Positions 24,938-36,900 of a DNA stretch of 64,000 nucleotides are shown piece by piece. The DNA comes from Chionis minor. Its lineage: Eukaryota; Chordata; Aves; Charadriiformes; Chionididae. Both the position numbers and the translations under genes were made by a program. The stretch covers positions 83,508 to 147,507 of the forward strand of contig VZSF01000109.1 in the NCBI GenBank assembly GCA_013398295.1, written 5' to 3'. The notes under the pieces were generated by a model. That model made no database searches and was not told the origin of the DNA. It saw only the letters and a list, made by a program, of their open reading frames with translations. The stretch's first letter is position 1; each line of letters begins with the position of its first letter.

Positions 24938-26370
24938 ATTACAGAATGGTTGATGTTGGAAGGCACCTCTGGAGGTCACTTGGTCTGAACCTCCTGCTCA
25001 AGCAGGGTCACCTAGAGCCAGTTGCTCAGGACAATGTCCAGGTGGCCTCTGAATATATCCAAGGATGGAGACTCCACAACCTCTCTGGGCAACCTGTGCC
25101 AGTGCTTGGTCATCCTCACAATAAAAATGCTTCCTGATGTTCAGACGGAACCTCCTGTGTTTCAGTTTGTGCCCACTGCCTCCTGTTCTGTCACTGGCCA
25201 CTGCTGAAAAAAGCCTGGCTCCTTTTTTGCACCCTCCCCCTAGGTTTTTATATATATTAATAAGATCCCCCCTCAGCCTTCTCTTCTCTAGGCTAAACAG
25301 TCCCAGATCTCCAGGTTTGGCATCACCAGTGCTGAATAGAGGGTAAGGATCACCTCCCTTGACGTGCTGGCAATACTTTGTCTCATGCAGCCCAGAATAC
25401 CATTAGCTGCCTTTGCCATAAAAACACATCGCTGGCTCATGTTCAACATGGTGTCCACCCAGACACCCAGGTCCTTTTCTGCCAAGCTGCTTTCCAGTTG
25501 GGTGGCCCTTAGCATATAGTGGTGCCTGGGGTTGTCCCTCCCCACGTGCAGGACTTCGCATTTCCCCTTGTTGAACTTCATGAGGTTCCTGTCAGCTCAT
25601 TTCTCCAGCCTGTAAAGGTTCCTCTGAATGGCAGCATGACCCTCTGGTGTTATAAGCCACTCCTCCCAGTTTGGTGTCATCAGCAAACTTGCTGAGGGTA
25701 CTCTCTGTTCCATCATGGAGATCATTAATGAAGATGTTAAAAAGGACTGGGTTGAGAATATTGACCCCTGGGGTACACTCTCATTATTGGCCATCAACTA
25801 GACTTCATTCTAGTGACCACCACCCTCTGAGCCCAGCCATGCAGTCAGTTTTCAATCCACCTCACTGTCTGCTCATCCAGCCCATACATCAACAGTTTAT
25901 CTATGAGGATATTATGGGAGACAGTGTCTAAGGCCTTACTGAAGTCCATGTAGACAATATCCACTGTTCTCTCTCCATCTATGAGGCCAGCCCTTTCACT
26001 GTAGAAGTTTATCAAGTTGGTCAAGCATGATTTCCACTTGGTGAAGCCATGTTGACCACTCCTAATGATTTTCTTTTTGCTCATGTGTCTGGAAATAGTT
26101 TCCAGGATTAGCTGCTCCACCGCCTTTGCAGGGATCAAGGTGAGGCTGGCCTGTAGCTCCCTGGGTCCTCCTTCTTGAGGGTAGGAATGACATTTGTTTT
26201 CCTCTGGTCTCCAGGTACTTCTCTCAGTTGTCATGGTTGATCAAAGAGTATCAAGAGTGCCTTCAAAGTGATATCAGCCTGCTCCCTCAGCACTATGTGC
26301 ATAACACTGTGCTTCATACTCCTCAGGTTCCATTGCATTTCTATTGTCCCTGTCCTCAAGGTCATGTATT
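24938..26370 (-). pseudogene. CR1 LINE, degenerate reverse transcriptase copy
   Basis: A minus-strand CR1 of about 1.4 kb runs from its 3' tail (near 24938) into the reverse transcriptase region (to about 26370). Broken frames show family words in order: QHGFTKWKSCLTNLINF and VDIVYMDFSKALDTV (first catalytic aspartate block), then the KFNKGKCEVLHVGRDN and EKDLGVWVDTMLNMSQR segments. Several stops and frameshifts separate them (frames at 25845-26234, 25597-25797, 25288-25581). It is older than the copy at 51.4 kb and of another subfamily, judging by its tail. It lies in the same intron as nothing else coding and is not expected to be active. Confidence 0.9.
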
Positions 26371-28710
26371 TTTTCCTGTAAGACACACAAAGTGTTTCTT
26401 AGTATATTTTTGTTACCTTGATGATTTTAATTTTCAGTTTTTCTATGTGTTCTTGGTTTACAGAACAATAATCATTTCAGTAGCTACATAGATGATATAT
26501 GCACAACAATAGATAAATCCAGATTACAAATTTTTAATGTCAGATACTCGTGTCTATCTATATTGTAAAAATCAGTATTTTAACAACAAGCATGAAAGAC
26601 CTTTCTTTTTGCTTTTAAAGACCCTGATTACTTTTGAAACAGCACTTGCTTCAGAGCAAGGAACTGATGACTTCATGAAAAATCGCAGCCAGAACCTTTT
26701 AGCTTCTTCCTCATACAGAAACAAAAAAAATGTAAAGTTCAAATATACATTCTAGTAAGCCAACTGTGTACATTTTAGAAAGCCAACTGTGATTACCATA
26801 GTTATAGCAGGACTGGTTTTGTGTGTTGTATGTCTCCCACAGACAAAGCATTTGCTGATAGAGATAGGTGAAGTTAAACAAAAACTTCTGCATACTAATA
26901 AAGAGGGAGGGGAAGATCTGTTGCTCCACAAAACCCTTAAATGTTGTTGTCATCACTTTTTCCAAACAGAGGTTGTTAGCTGCAATCAAGAGGAAAAAGG
27001 GTTGAAAAGCAATACTGGACTTCACACAATGTTCCATGTAAACCAGAGGAATAGGAAAAAATTACCCATTGATATCGTCAGGACATATTGCTGTTTTGTC
27101 TGGCAGATATTCTCGATTTTTCAGATTTTTAATAAGAAGAGACTTCTCATTATTAACTTGTAATAAAAGGAAGGTTTCCTTGGCATGTGCAGAAAATCTA
27201 TAATGAAAAGTTGTTAAATTAAATTGCTGTTGATTTAAGGTAACACAGCCACAGCATAGTGTAAGTATCCCTATTATCTGTATTATGGATTTTCACAATA
27301 AGTTCTTGGAAGGAGTAAGTCATGAATTCTCAAAATGCAAGGTGAATAATCCAACTTTCTTTTCCTAGACAGAAATGAAGAAAATATTTACTTTTACTAA
27401 AAACAGTTGTGTTGGTGTAGGTCTTACAATGTTTGTTTGCTCTGGAGTAAAATTTGGCCTTCTGAGGTGGATTTGTAAAGCAAACTTTTCCCCCAAAAAA
27501 TTTGTGTGTGTTTTGGTCTCAGTATTTGCCTGTCAGCAAATCCTGTTCACTTATAATGCTCATTATGACCATACCTGCTTAAAGGCCTTTTTCTGGAGAG
27601 GGCTAGGGGCTAGAAATAAGATGTGTCCAGAGATATTTCTAATTTCACATAAAGTTGTGTGCATTCCGTCAGTGGGCCTCAAAGACAGAGTGAGGCACCA
27701 CTGCTGCAACTTGGGTTGCTTTCCCTTCTTCTAAACTGCATTAGGCTGATATAGGAAATAACTTGTTCTTCTCAGGAGACAAGTCCTAGTAGCGGAAGGG
27801 ATTCTAACACTAGTAATTGGTCTGTGTTTATACAGAGAGATGCTATAAAATGAAATAAATTACTTAGACAGAAAAGGGGACATAAACCTGTTCTTCCTGC
27901 ACTGATGCCTCAAAGCCTATCTCTCTGTCTGTTCCTTCTCCTTGTAGTCCCTGCAACAGAAGGCAAGTCTTCCACGGTTTTCTGCTGAGTGATGGAAATC
28001 TTTGCATATTCTAGTAGTTTTTAGCCTAGAAGTAGACCTCAGGTAAGATGATAAATGAATAAAAGGTGGGGTAATATGTCCTGACTCTAGGCTCCAGGTT
28101 CAGGATAGTAGCAGGAGAGCAAGCAAAGATTGGGAAATGTGTGGGAAGCACCCTGCAGACACATTTTGGCACTTACTTCTTGTGTGGGCAGCCACCCACT
28201 ATGTCTTATGTTAGTCACTGAATAGAATGACGTTTTTCATTCAACTCTCATGGGACCCAGGCTTCTCTAAGAAGACTGGGCAAGCACAACAGCAGGATGC
28301 TACATATGGATGTGAGAGAGACTTTGGATTTAGTGCTGTGAAACTTATTTTACAGGTGAGAGTAAAGCAGAAAGTTATCATTTAGGATACAAGTTTTCTT
28401 TCCCTACTTTAGCCAGTCCACTCAATCTGCTTCTGCTTAGAAGGAGAAGAAAGAAATCTAGTGTGTCCAGGAAGAGAGAGGGATAAAGGGTACGAGAAGA
28501 GATATGGAAAAGATAGAAAGAAGAGGACTCTAGAGTAACTTAGGGCAAGTGGAATCAGTGTAAGCACAGATAATGTTATAGCTAATATTTTCCTCATGGA
28601 ACCACATCCACAAGGCTATTAATACAGTGTCAGGCAGGCAAAGATTTGGGAAATGTTCATTCTCACTAGAACTATGGGAGTGAGAAAGGTTCCTCATTTG
28701 CTTTCTGCAG
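26371..28710 (+). other. intron of the unnamed gene; two unexplained open frames
   Basis: AT-rich DNA holding plus-strand frames of 124 codons (26789-27163) and 119 codons (27375-27734). Each is preceded by or contains a decent acceptor (CTCCCACAG at 26843; TTTTCCTAG at about 27369), but neither shows a domain. Two micro-blocks flanked by splice-like signals lie near 27958 and 28023. None is called as a gene. Confidence 0.3.
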
Positions 28711-28815
28711 GTTGTAAAGGACACGCCATCATTTCAATACCACATACAGCCCTGGTGGACCTTAACACTTTAAACATTCAGCAACGGCAAATAAGTATGA
28801 ATGCTGACAATGAAG
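28711..28815 (+). CDS. internal coding exon (b) of the unnamed gene
   Basis: The best single exon of the window by splice signals: acceptor TCATTTGCTTTCTGCAG and donor GAATGAAG|GTAAGAAC. It is open in one frame over 105 bases, phase 1 in and phase 1 out, so it could be skipped without a frameshift. The peptide reads CKGHAIISIPHTALVDL then NTLNIQQRQISMNADNE. It follows exon a in phase. I do not recognise the family. Confidence 0.6.
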
Positions 28816-30576
28816 GTAAGAACTGTCATGCAATGAATATCAATACAGTTGGGTGTCTGGTTGTCATTTCAGAGATCTTTGGCATCATAACATGGCCGAT
28901 GTGCCTAATGCTGATGGGATGTGGCTGAGACCCTAAAGTATAGTGAGCAGCCATCTCTTCTTTCAGTTACTTATACTAGTCAAAGATTCTTTTCCATGGA
29001 TGTTGGAAGGAATGTGTATCTGCCTAAAGCTGAGAACAGCTGGGCATATTTCCCCAGTGGAACATGATAATGTCATCTTAGGTTTCAAATGGGGGACCAG
29101 AAATAACCAGACCTAGTGTTAAGACCTGGAAGAGGGACTTTGATATATTGAAATTAGTAGCTCACTGTTGATCACCCCAGAATTTGGAAGATGAAATGGT
29201 ACTGTCAGTAAACAGTAATGCTTTAGTTCCTCTCAACCAGGACTATGAAGTCACAACAGGTATCATATTCAGAGATGCTCCAGAAATTTAAAGTATGGAT
29301 GCGAATGAAGCTGTGACTCCCCCAAAATATTCTTGTTAGGACAGCCATGGGAACAGATCCAGGAGAACACTGTAAATGTAGGTATGGATCTCTGTGTTGC
29401 AGTTGTTCAAGTGCTGCAATCTAGTTATAAAATACACTAGCTTTCTGCTAAGAACTGTTGGGGAGCACCAACAGTAGGCTGTGCCACAATGGAAGGTGAT
29501 CTAGGAGCTCGCAGTGACAGAAACAGAGGTGAAATGCATCAAAAAAATGAGGGAACTCATATTGCTTGAAAACACAGCTGAGGCTGAAAGAAGACTAATA
29601 CCTGGTAGCAGAAAAGATGAAGCAATTTTTGTCCAGACCAGGACTGCAACACATTTCCTAAATAAACCACTATAGCTCAAATGATATATTGAAAATTATA
29701 TAATTCCATGCTTAATAGGCTAACTAGAATTAAGAAGAGTGCACTTGAAAGTTTGGAACTATCAGGCTGGAACAAGAATGATCACTTATTAAACATATTA
29801 ATTTTTCTTCATGAGCAATGAATCTTGAAAACCACAGTGGTTTGTCAAAATAATTAAATTCCATTTGCTTTTCAGATATAAATGCCTACACATCTTGCCA
29901 AAGTAATCCTTGCTTGCTACTCAGAAGCCTAAACTTTCGTATGTATACTTTCTAAAACACATTCTTTTTCTTTTTCATCTACAAGGTAAGGTACAAAAAC
30001 ACCAACTATTTCACTCACACTGATTATAACCTTCAATATAGCTCACACTGATCCTACTAAGAGAATTAGTTTTTCAGAATCAGGTTCACATATAACACAG
30101 GGACAAAACAAATCTGCATTTCCCGTATTTTTAACAGAGCTACTTTCACTCGGATTTGAATTCATCAGTTTTATCAATGATTCAGGCTACTGGATCCCAT
30201 GCTTATAAAATGAAAAAGGCCTGGTGATTCCACGTGACATATCAATATCAGTCTGATTTTGTAATTCCATTATATCTGAGGGTAGACATCGACATATATT
30301 TTCCTTAGATTTATTTCCTTTATTGATAGTAACAGTGGCAGTTAATCAAAAAGGCTTTTTGCTATCCTTTGCAAAACATCTGCAGTTTCTGCCGTGACGC
30401 TTCAGTACAGATCAAGGCATTTTATTCAGTACTGTAACAGCACTACACACAAAGCCCCCCCAAATCTCAGTGTCAAGCCACACTAAAGAAACCCCTGAAA
30501 CTAGTTAGTTGTACTGACACACAGTTAAACTACACTTACTTACATCATAGAAAAAGGCGATACCTTTTCTCGGTCC
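28816..30576 (+). other. intron of the unnamed gene; nothing else seen
   Basis: Unique AT-rich DNA with no repeat or exon that I can support. Confidence 0.4.
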
Positions 30577-30735
30577 TTGTCAAGGCTCTGAGTGCAGCCT
30601 GCCACACACCTTCCCAGACAGCCGGCTGCCTGCGCTCAAGGCTCGCTCTGACATGACGCAGACGCGTAACCTTGGGTCAGGTGGTGGTGACAGTGCCGTG
30701 TGAGCTGGGAGAAACTCTCCTGGTTACTGCACAAG
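30577..30735 (+). repeat. fragment of an unclassified LTR-like repeat family
   Basis: GC-richer than its surroundings and clearly related to 38669-38870: shared words 'cttgtcaag.ctctgagtgca', 'taaccttg.gtcagg.ggtggtgaca' and 'ggagaaac'. Family name unknown; GC content and word composition suggest an endogenous retroviral LTR. Confidence 0.5.
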
Positions 30736-31035
30736 GGAGAACGAAGTTAACTTGAATGTCTTCCCAGTAAAGCTCTGATGCTACTCAGTTATTTTTTAAG
30801 CATGGGTAGGAACAAACTCTTTCAACAGAACGTATGCCTGCTTGAAGGATGTTTTTCTTGCTCTTCCAAATCCAATCCTGGTCCCCAAATCCTAACCCAA
30901 ACACATTTTGATCAGCTCAGGTTGGTATGGACAATTATAAGCACCCAGCATTCACAATCAAATTCCAAATGTGTAAGAATCCGATATTTTTTAACATGTA
31001 TTATTTTATTTACTGATTTTTTTTTATTCTTTTAG

Positions 31036-31070
31036 ATCAAGCACCTAGATCAAGTTTTCCTCTGCAATCA
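31036..31070 (+). CDS. small coding exon (c) of the unnamed gene
   Basis: An excellent pyrimidine tract and acceptor (TTTTTTTTTATTCTTTTAG) precede 35 bases encoding D-QAPRSSFPLQS. It enters in phase 1 and leaves in phase 0, exactly what is needed between exon b (phase 1 out) and exon d (phase 0 in). The donor (CAATCA|GTATGC) is weaker because it lacks the usual G at -1. The phase match is the main support. Confidence 0.4.
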
Positions 31071-31439
31071 GTATGCCTATGAATTAACATTTTATTTTAA
31101 AATGAAACCAATATTCATGGGAAAATGATTACCTCCAGGAAGTGGACCTTCAAAGAAAAAAAAAGTAAAAAAAGTTTTGAGATTTCCAATAATGTTTAGG
31201 CTGCCTGAACAGCTTTTGCTGAGGGTTAAAGCTAGCACAGACTGCACTAGATGAGTGCAGCACTGGCTATGGAAAGTATTTGGCAAAAGCACACAATATA
31301 TTCTGCAATAAATTACTGTAATGATGCATATATTTAAAAATCCTTCAAAGATCTTAGCTGTTAAAAATCTGTTTTGTCAAAATTTAGGGGCTTTTTTTTT
31401 CCTTTTTGCTGCCTTTTGTTTATCTTACCCCTCTTCATT
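31071..31439 (+). other. intron of the unnamed gene; nothing else seen
   Basis: Short AT-rich stretch between exon c and the next repeat fragment. Confidence 0.4.
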
Positions 31440-31800
31440 CACAAGGCGTACAAGGTAAAGGTTGTCTCTCATTAAAGCTATATTTTGTATCGCCTTCAGT
31501 CACCATGCTGGAAAACACTTTCTGTGCTGAGTAATGTATTGTATCTCTATTGTTTCTGGAAAGCAGATCAGGTCCAGTGACCATAGCCATGGCTGAACAC
31601 AGTCCAGTGATTACCAAACAAGTCTGTAGTGCTGCGACAGGTCTGGGACCAAGCCAGCCAGTCAAGTCTGCAGGTCAGGGTCAGAACCAGGGAGGTACGT
31701 GCAACCATACCTGCGGCGTGACTCAGGCGCAGAACCAGGATGACAGCCTGAGCTTAACTCCTGCTCCCAGGTGAAAGCTTCCCGAAGAAGCTTCTCATAG
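31440..31800 (-). repeat. fragment of the same unclassified LTR-like family, minus
   Basis: Its reverse complement shares 'ttaagctca', 'acctc.ctg.t.ctgaccctga', 'cagacttgact' and 'cagacctgtc' words in the same order as 38880-39010. It therefore represents the 3' half of the family whose 5' half lies in opposite orientation at 30577. No protein-coding content is supported despite an open plus-strand frame (31550-31774). Confidence 0.5.
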
Positions 31801-32959
31801 CTCTCCTCAAGGCCTTCACCACATCAGGGCTGGCCCTGAGTGCTGGCAGCCAGATTCTCAGGATGGAGGAAGATGCATGTTGGTAATTCCTAGCAGTCCT
31901 GGTAATTAACTGATTTAGTCCATTTTGGAGTGTGAACCCATTTTATGTTAACCTGGAGATTAGGAATCCGAACTGACTTGACAGCGTTGTTGCATTCTGT
32001 ATGTAGCATTCTGTACGTGTGCATATCCTGCAGAACAGGACACCCTAAATATTACTTCAATAGCATAACAGTAAGGAATCAGTAATCTCCTCTTGGAGAC
32101 TTGAGGTAGAAGTTAATTTATATTTTAACATATTCAACTGAGTTTTTATTTGTTTATATTTACTAATCGGAACTGGAAGGCTTTAAATGACTTCATAAGC
32201 AATAGATTAATCTTGACAAGTCCCTAGTGAGATTTTGTTAAGTTTATAGTAGAAGAAAATCAAAATATGGAGCTAGACAGTTGCCTGTATTAATTTTCAG
32301 CTTCTTAAAGTCTGGAATTACAAGTAATTTTCACATACCTTTAAGTTTTTTTCCAATTCCACTCAGGTAAACCTTACACCAATGGTGTTACTAAAACTTT
32401 TAACAGTATGGATAGTGTTTATGAGAGATATATATCATTAATTTACATACATTAATGGCTGTGATTTTCATTAAAAAGTAGCATTTAACATACAGCAAGT
32501 GGGTGTATATATATATGTATATCAGCAGAAAATTAAAACCATATATAGCAACTGTTAGAAGCATATTTATATGTACACATTTAATATTGCTATTTTAGTG
32601 TTGTATTTAATGTTATTAAAGCATAATGCATGGTTTTAATATTAATTTCATATGTATTTTAAGATTTTATTGAGTCTAATATTACAAACACAGTAAATAG
32701 TTTATGTCAAACACCTCATTATCCATTTGTACAAATAAGTCTCTTATAAATGCAGTAATTGGATAAGAAGATGTAAAACACAAGTTTGAAAACTAGTTAT
32801 AAAGGGAATGGTCTGCAATACATGAACTATAATCTGCCAAGGGAAAGCATTTTTTCTAGCTCTTTGAATTTATGAGAGTCTCTCTATTTTCTTACAAGTT
32901 CATTCGCAACTTATAAAGGAAAGAATCACATTCTTTGCGCATCAGCAAGCATGCCATAC
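31801..32959 (+). other. intron; AT-rich with short TA repeats
   Basis: Contains a GTATATATATATGTATAT run near 32505-32522 and otherwise unique AT-rich DNA. Confidence 0.45.
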
Positions 32960-33420
32960 AAACGTCATAGAAATCACAGACAGAAATGTTGGTTGGATGA
33001 GATGTTTGGAGGTCCATTAGTCCAGCCTCCCACCTGGTGCAGCCCTTCTGCCAACATTGTGTCAGGCCAGTCATTGCTCTGCTTGGCTTTTGTTAGTCCT
33101 CAAGTTTCTCTAACTCTCTCCAAAGTGAAGCTCTACCAGGTGTTGTTTCAGACGCTTCAACTAGTCTAGTGTCATCTGCAAATCTGTTTTGGTGAATAAA
33201 TTAAGCTTCATGTGTCCCAGTTACACTGCCTTGGTTATTTTGCTACTGGATGTCATTTGGATGTCAAGCCATTGATTATGACATTTTGAGCCTGGCAGTC
33301 CAGCCAATTCTCAGCCCATCAAACAGTTGATTCATGCAGGTCATATGTCTTCAGGTTCCCAATGAGAAACCTGTAGGAGATGATGTCAAAAGTCTTACTA
33401 AAGGAAAGTATATTACATCC
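32960..33420 (-). repeat. old, strongly diverged CR1-type LINE fragment
   Basis: On the minus strand the order of words is that of a CR1 body and 3' part: the 'gatgtcaaaagtcttactaa' stretch near 33380 is the reverse of the conserved DFSKAFD-type reverse transcriptase block. Blocks near 33295-33330, 33165-33190 and 32990-33060 follow the usual CR1 spacing. No frame survives. Much older than the copies at 24.9 and 51.4 kb. Confidence 0.6.
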
Positions 33421-33767
33421 AACAAATGTCAACAAATGCCAGCAACGAGAAGTAAAAAGTACCTGCGTTTGCCCAGTGCATATAGTCATATTTTATTTGG
33501 TTGCTCTGATATGTGTCAAGCCTCTCCTTACTATTTATAAACAAAAAAAGATAGTGCCTAAAACTGAAACAAATGCATTAGCAAAGGAACTCTCCACAAG
33601 ACAACTGTACATGGCAAAAACATCAAATAACACCATCTCAACATCTTTGGGATAATAACCTGAAAAGACAACAAAAACCAAGTCTGATATAAAAGACAGA
33701 ACTCTTTTGTCTAGGTTGAGCTCAAAACACATTTCTTCTCATTTTTTTTCTCTTTTCTTTCATGAAG

Positions 33768-33940
33768 TAGATTTTGGAGCAAGTTCTAGAAGTCTTCAAC
33801 TTTGGGCTGAGGAAGAGAAACAGAATGAAGAGCCTTTTGTTCTTCTGAACATCCAGTCACCAGCCTCATATAAAACAAACCTAGGAATGTATCTCATTTA
33901 TCTTAGTCAAGCTGCTAAGCTAAAGCTTGATGAGAGATGA
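33768..33940 (+). CDS. possible alternative terminal exon of the unnamed gene
   Basis: Preceded by a long pyrimidine tract (TTTTTTCTCTTTTCTTTC) and an AAG acceptor. In the frame that fits a phase-1 entry, as left by exon b, 57 codons are open to TGA, with the words DFGASSRSLQLWAEEEKQ and NLGMYLIYLSQAAKLKL. No in-frame donor is seen, so it would be a last exon. AATAAA at 34249-34254 could end it. The composition looks protein-like, but no family is recognised, and the AAG acceptor is less common than CAG or TAG. Confidence 0.3.
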
Positions 33941-36900
33941 CCTGTAAGGCATTCACTTTCTTGTCTATAAAGACAGAACAAGATCAACTGTTTCATTAAC
34001 AGAATTAGTTTCCAGGTGCCTTTCTTCTTAAGTTTTATTGGTTCTGTGCAGAAGTGGTATTATTTTGGATGTCTAGAACAGGTAGGATATACCTTTGCAC
34101 TGTGTGCACAGTTCTGCAGGGTATACCAATGGGCAGATGGGCAGGTATACCAATAATGAAAGCACTTTCAGAACTTTAAGTTCTGTCACACATTAATTTT
34201 ATTTGACTAAAATAACTGTCCAACCAACAGTGATACAATGTACTTATCAATAAAGATTGGGTAATTGGATATTTATTTAAATTATAGATGATTGTTTAAT
34301 CTGGACATTTTAAATTTTATTTCAAAAAGATTATAATCTTGTAAAATAAATAATTTACTGATGACACCAAGTCACAATTTCTCTTTGAGGATGTACATAC
34401 ACATCAGAAACATTCCTTAATTTTACGTTTTTAAGATTGCTAAAAGGACAGTATTCTATCAATACAGAAATTGACTCTTTGATAGATGTTTTTATAGATG
34501 TATACAAAGGCATTTGCTAAATAGTACATGATATACTATTCTCTTGAAGAGGGCATGGCATTCAAATGTCCTCCTTTTGTGTATTTCCAGTTTCTGGAGT
34601 TTCACATTTTTTACTCCAGAAATAAGAACTAAAACTCAAGTCAGTCACAAAATATTTACTCTGCAGCTACTTCTAAAAACCCAGTTTTAAGGCTGTGAAT
34701 GAGATCTGGAGACTTCTATATTGAATGGAAAATTATGGTACAGCTTAAATGAAGCAGTTCTGTCCCTTTTGTCTGTGTATACAAATATGTAATTTGACAG
34801 AAAAAGTGACCTTCACTACTCTTTTAGAATATTCTCCAGGTTTTCCTAATTAACAACGTATACAGATAGACTTGTCATCAAAATAGGTAAGAATACACTT
34901 AGTATCTGTCACTTTGCAGAGCAGCTGCATGGAAGAACCCTTTAAAGATCTCTTCCTTCGCCCTTTACATTTGAGAATAAATCGGCTGAGAAAAACTCAA
35001 TAGTAGTTTAAGGGATTCGAGAGTCCTCCCTCCCTTCCTTCCTTCCTTGTTAGTGACAGGCTTTTCTATTCTAAGTCAAAATTGTCATCAGCTTCAATTA
35101 TTTCCTTAGCGTATCAAACCACAATACAGCCAGCTCAGTAAGATGTAATCATGTCTGTAAATTTAACCATGTAACTCGTTTCACTGATTCTAACACTTCA
35201 CACTCATTTCAGTTGTCTCCATGAATACCCAGGTGATGAAAGACCTTTCTTTAAATACTTTGCTAGACTAATGCCCATTTTAATTCCTTGAAGCCAGTGA
35301 CAGGTGTCTGGACTGTGTTGCCTTTTGGATAGTCTGTATGGTTATTCTCCTTAGGGCCATGATACTTCTGAGTTAATGAATTCCGGTTTTTGTAAAATGT
35401 AGCAATACACATTTTTCTTTCATAAATAAAGTAATTGAGAGTCTCAGAGAGGAAAAATAAACTGTGTTTAGGAATGTACCAGGAAGTGAAGAAAACCTAA
35501 AACTTAAGCAGAGGAGCTAAAAATTTAGATTTTACCAGATAAAGTAATATAGCCTTCAAATCTACAGGAGATCATCAGGAACTCCTCACATCTTAACTGA
35601 CAATGACCTAATGTCTCCAATGTACTTGTAAGGACACCTCTTTTACTATCCATGTGAAGCAACATTTTCCACACGTTTTGATTCTTTTCTCTGATTTTGC
35701 TGGTCTTACTATTTCTGGAAAACAATTTCCGAAGCAAACCAAAGAGTTTACAATTTCTTGAAGATAAAATCTTTCCATTATAAAAGAGGGAAATTTAATG
35801 CCTGTATTTTTGAGGATATAAATTGGTAATAATCTAGTTAACTGATCCTTGCTCTCAGATTACTGCATCAACCTGCTTTTGCTAGTCTTTGGGTGTGACG
35901 TCATTGCAAAGAGGAGTATCACCTAAGCAACCCTATAATGCTAAAAAGCTTCTAGCTGAAATGTGCAGAAGGAAACAGATGGGGCAGTATCTGGAAATTT
36001 TATTTGTCAGATATCATCCATCTGTTTCTCTCCTTGCCTGCATGTTTTGCAGTAATATCCATTTTTAGGACGGCAAGTCAATATAATTCTACAGAATTGG
36101 TTTAATCTTCTGTTTCATTATTATTATTTAATTTTTATTTTTTACAATTCATTAACGCCTGGCAGGGAAACATAAAACCCACACTGATGATTCAGCCAAA
36201 CAATCCTCATCTCTCTTCCATGAGAGGCAAACTTATACTTCAGGGCAAAATTAGTAGATGTTAACTCTTTTTATTAATCGGTTCTAACAATTTTGGCAGT
36301 TACTCACAAGCAACACACCTCCTAAATAAATGAATGATAGAGACTATTTTTAAATGTATCCTAAAACTGAAGAATTATATGTCATTTCAGAGTAAGTTCT
36401 AGGTTTTTTGTAATGAGTAGCTACTAAAATCAGTAAATCTTTTTTGGCAGCTATCCAATTCTCTGAAAATAGAGCCACAAAATGCTTTGCAACAGGTATA
36501 TTATTTATGGAGAGTATATAAAGGCTTTGGTTGTAAAAATTAATTATGGGCTGAGCAACTCTATTTGCTTTCTGCTTCATATTCTTAGCTAAACATAAGC
36601 TAACATAATGTTGCTGCCATTGCTCTCCAAATTGTTTCTTTCTCACAGGACCAAAATTAAAAGAAAAACCACTCAAAATAGCAGCATTGTCAGAAAGGAA
36701 AATGGCTTAAAAGGAATTTATTAGAAGTCAAGACAAGAAATGAGTGGCGCTTACAAATGGCACACAGAATCCAGTAGCAGGCAAGACCATGACTCCTATC
36801 TCTTCCTTATGCATAAGTACCAATAGCAAGGTATTAACAGATGAGAATTTACCTTAGTAAGAGTTAATACAAAATAATGGTGGTAGGTGGGTTGGCTAGA

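Noticed and set aside
25288..26234. Separate minus-strand genes suggested by long frames
   Set aside because: All are pieces of one decayed CR1 reverse transcriptase.
26789..27163. Resemblance to a four-helix cytokine (IL-2/IL-21-like)
   Set aside because: Only scattered Cys and helix-like words agree; no signal peptide at the right place and no exon pattern. Not claimed.
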